NCBI RefSeq assembly: GCF_902686445.1
Contig: NC_062222.1
Coordinates: 42,035,792-42,099,791, forward strand
Source of the DNA: Sciurus carolinensis
Taxonomy: Eukaryota > Chordata > Mammalia > Rodentia > Sciuridae
Length of the DNA: 64,000 nucleotides
Direction: 5' to 3'
Shown: in pieces, positions 62,800 through 64,000 of the stretch
How the letters are laid out: each line of letters begins with the position of its first letter
Position numbering within the stretch: position 1 is the first letter of the stretch
Notes under the pieces: generated by a model
Database searches by the model: none
Told to the model about the DNA's origin: nothing
The model's input: only the letters and a program-made list of their open reading frames with translations
Program-made: the position numbers and the translations under genes

Positions 62800-64000
62800 C
62801 ACAATGTCCTATATAGAATATAGAATATATTGTATTTCACAAAAATTGAAGCTCAGGAAGTGCTATTTACTAAAAAGTATTAAAATCAGGAAAAGGTCCT
62901 TCCATCTCTCTGATTCTTCACTGTGAGTATTGAAACCTTTGTGCCTTTTGCTGACTATAGGAGGTAGGTTAGGAGTTTATGTGCTTATACTCACTTTGAT
63001 ACGTTGGTGGCAGATATTTAAAACCTGAGTTGGCCCCTCCTATTTATCCTGGGCAGGTGACTCTAAATGGTCTTCATTTGCTCTTCTTAGTAGGAGACAT
63101 ACCTCTTACATTAATTGTGTGATAACCATGATCCTTTCCCGACAGTAAGCTGCCCAAGGACCCTCAGACCAAACTTATTCACTGCTGTGACTTCTAGACT
63201 GCCATAGTATTGGGCATTTAGTTGAGATTCAGGAAATGCTTTCTTAAATGATTGATTATAAATTATTGTCTCTTGGTATGAGACCAATGTACTTGGGAAA
63301 AAGAAAAAGATATGTGCCAATGGTAACCCTCTAACAAATTGCTTAAAACTGTAGATACACTTTCGCGGTCAGGAATCTCCCTCTAAGGTAGGAGACCCTG
63401 AATTCAGAGACACTGAATTAAACTTGGTGGAAATTTGGTTTCCACCTCATATGCTAATACTTGGCTGGAATTTCGTTGCTAAGCAAGGCTATTTCTATCC
63501 GTACTTAGAAGGTACAGAACTGGGTTTCCTGTCTACTCTGTAAATGAGGGCATATGTAGCTTCACTCAGAGAAACTGGTTTTACTAAAGTTGCAGTTATA
63601 AGATTGAATAGATCATTTGAAATAGGAGAGTAGAGAAAACGGTTCTTTTGATCTTTTCTGTCTGGTAGTATATAAAATGTGTTCTCTTCAAGATTAAAAA
63701 AAAAAAAAAAAAACAGACAATCACATCACTTTTTGTGCCAAATAAACCCTCAATTTGCATCCATTATCCCCCTTGGCTAACTATCTCAGGTCCTTTGATT
63801 GTTCTGGCACAATAACTTGCCATCTGAGAAATATAATTGTTATTGCAGAGAAAACTGTTGAATCTTATTGTGTGCTTGGTCTAAGCAAAAACATCACAAA
63901 TTTATAATTAAAGTGAATTGGACAATTTTGCTAGAATGGATAAAGGCAATTGATAGCCACAGACATATATTTAGACAAACATAAGAAGCAAATTGAGCAT
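62800..64000. other. Unassigned sequence to the window end
   Basis: No exon or nameable repeat is recognised. A run of about 18 A lies near 63696-63713. Confidence 0.5.

Noticed and set aside
1..64000. CRISPR arrays, operons, tRNA or rRNA genes, or prokaryotic elements
   Set aside because: The DNA is clearly mammalian. No regularly spaced repeats or intact structural RNA genes were seen, and tRNA-like pieces are ID SINEs.

Overview
This is mammalian genomic DNA: AT-rich, intron-split, dense in interspersed repeats, with no operons or bacterial signals. The repeat set points to a squirrel-family rodent (Sciuridae). It includes tRNA-derived ID SINEs, composite 7SL-B1/ID SINEs, one L1 lineage whose 3' end recurs across the window, and a recurrent MaLR-like LTR that starts TGTTATG. 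The host assignment is an inference from repeat style, not from a search.

Region 1 (1-9.6 kb) is the 3' end of one protein-coding gene on the + strand. Four exons (2083-2253, 3298-3407, 6817-6919, 8766-8885) join in frame with GT/AG borders. They encode the last 167 residues of a heparan sulfate N-deacetylase/N-sulfotransferase and stop at TAG 8883-8885. NDST4 is the best paralogue call and NDST3 is the alternative. The exons form the C-terminal part of the Golgi sulfotransferase domain. Two AATAAA signals follow, at 9282 and 9561.

Region 2 (about 9.6-59.9 kb) looks like a gene desert. It holds L1 pieces of several ages, solo LTRs, ID and B1-like SINEs, MIR and L2 relics, and microsatellites. 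Several insertions carry readable target-site duplications. Notable cases are a twin-primed L1 with an inverted 5' half at 24.66-26.43 kb, an L1 tail inserted inside an older SINE at 20.16-20.41 kb, and a solo LTR with a perfect 5-bp duplication at 40.7-41.1 kb. A repeat-poor stretch at 47.44-48.26 kb looks like a candidate conserved non-coding element.

Region 3 (59.9-64 kb) has one exon-like reading frame (59921-60123, ATG at 60011) ending at a near-consensus splice donor. I do not recognise the peptide. It is the best candidate for an undescribed transcript here, but the evidence is thin. The rest of this region is non-coding with one composite SINE.

Most other open frames of 60-120 codons look like chance frames in AT-rich DNA or translations of L1 ORF2 relics. 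I found no tRNA, rRNA, CRISPR or prokaryotic features.
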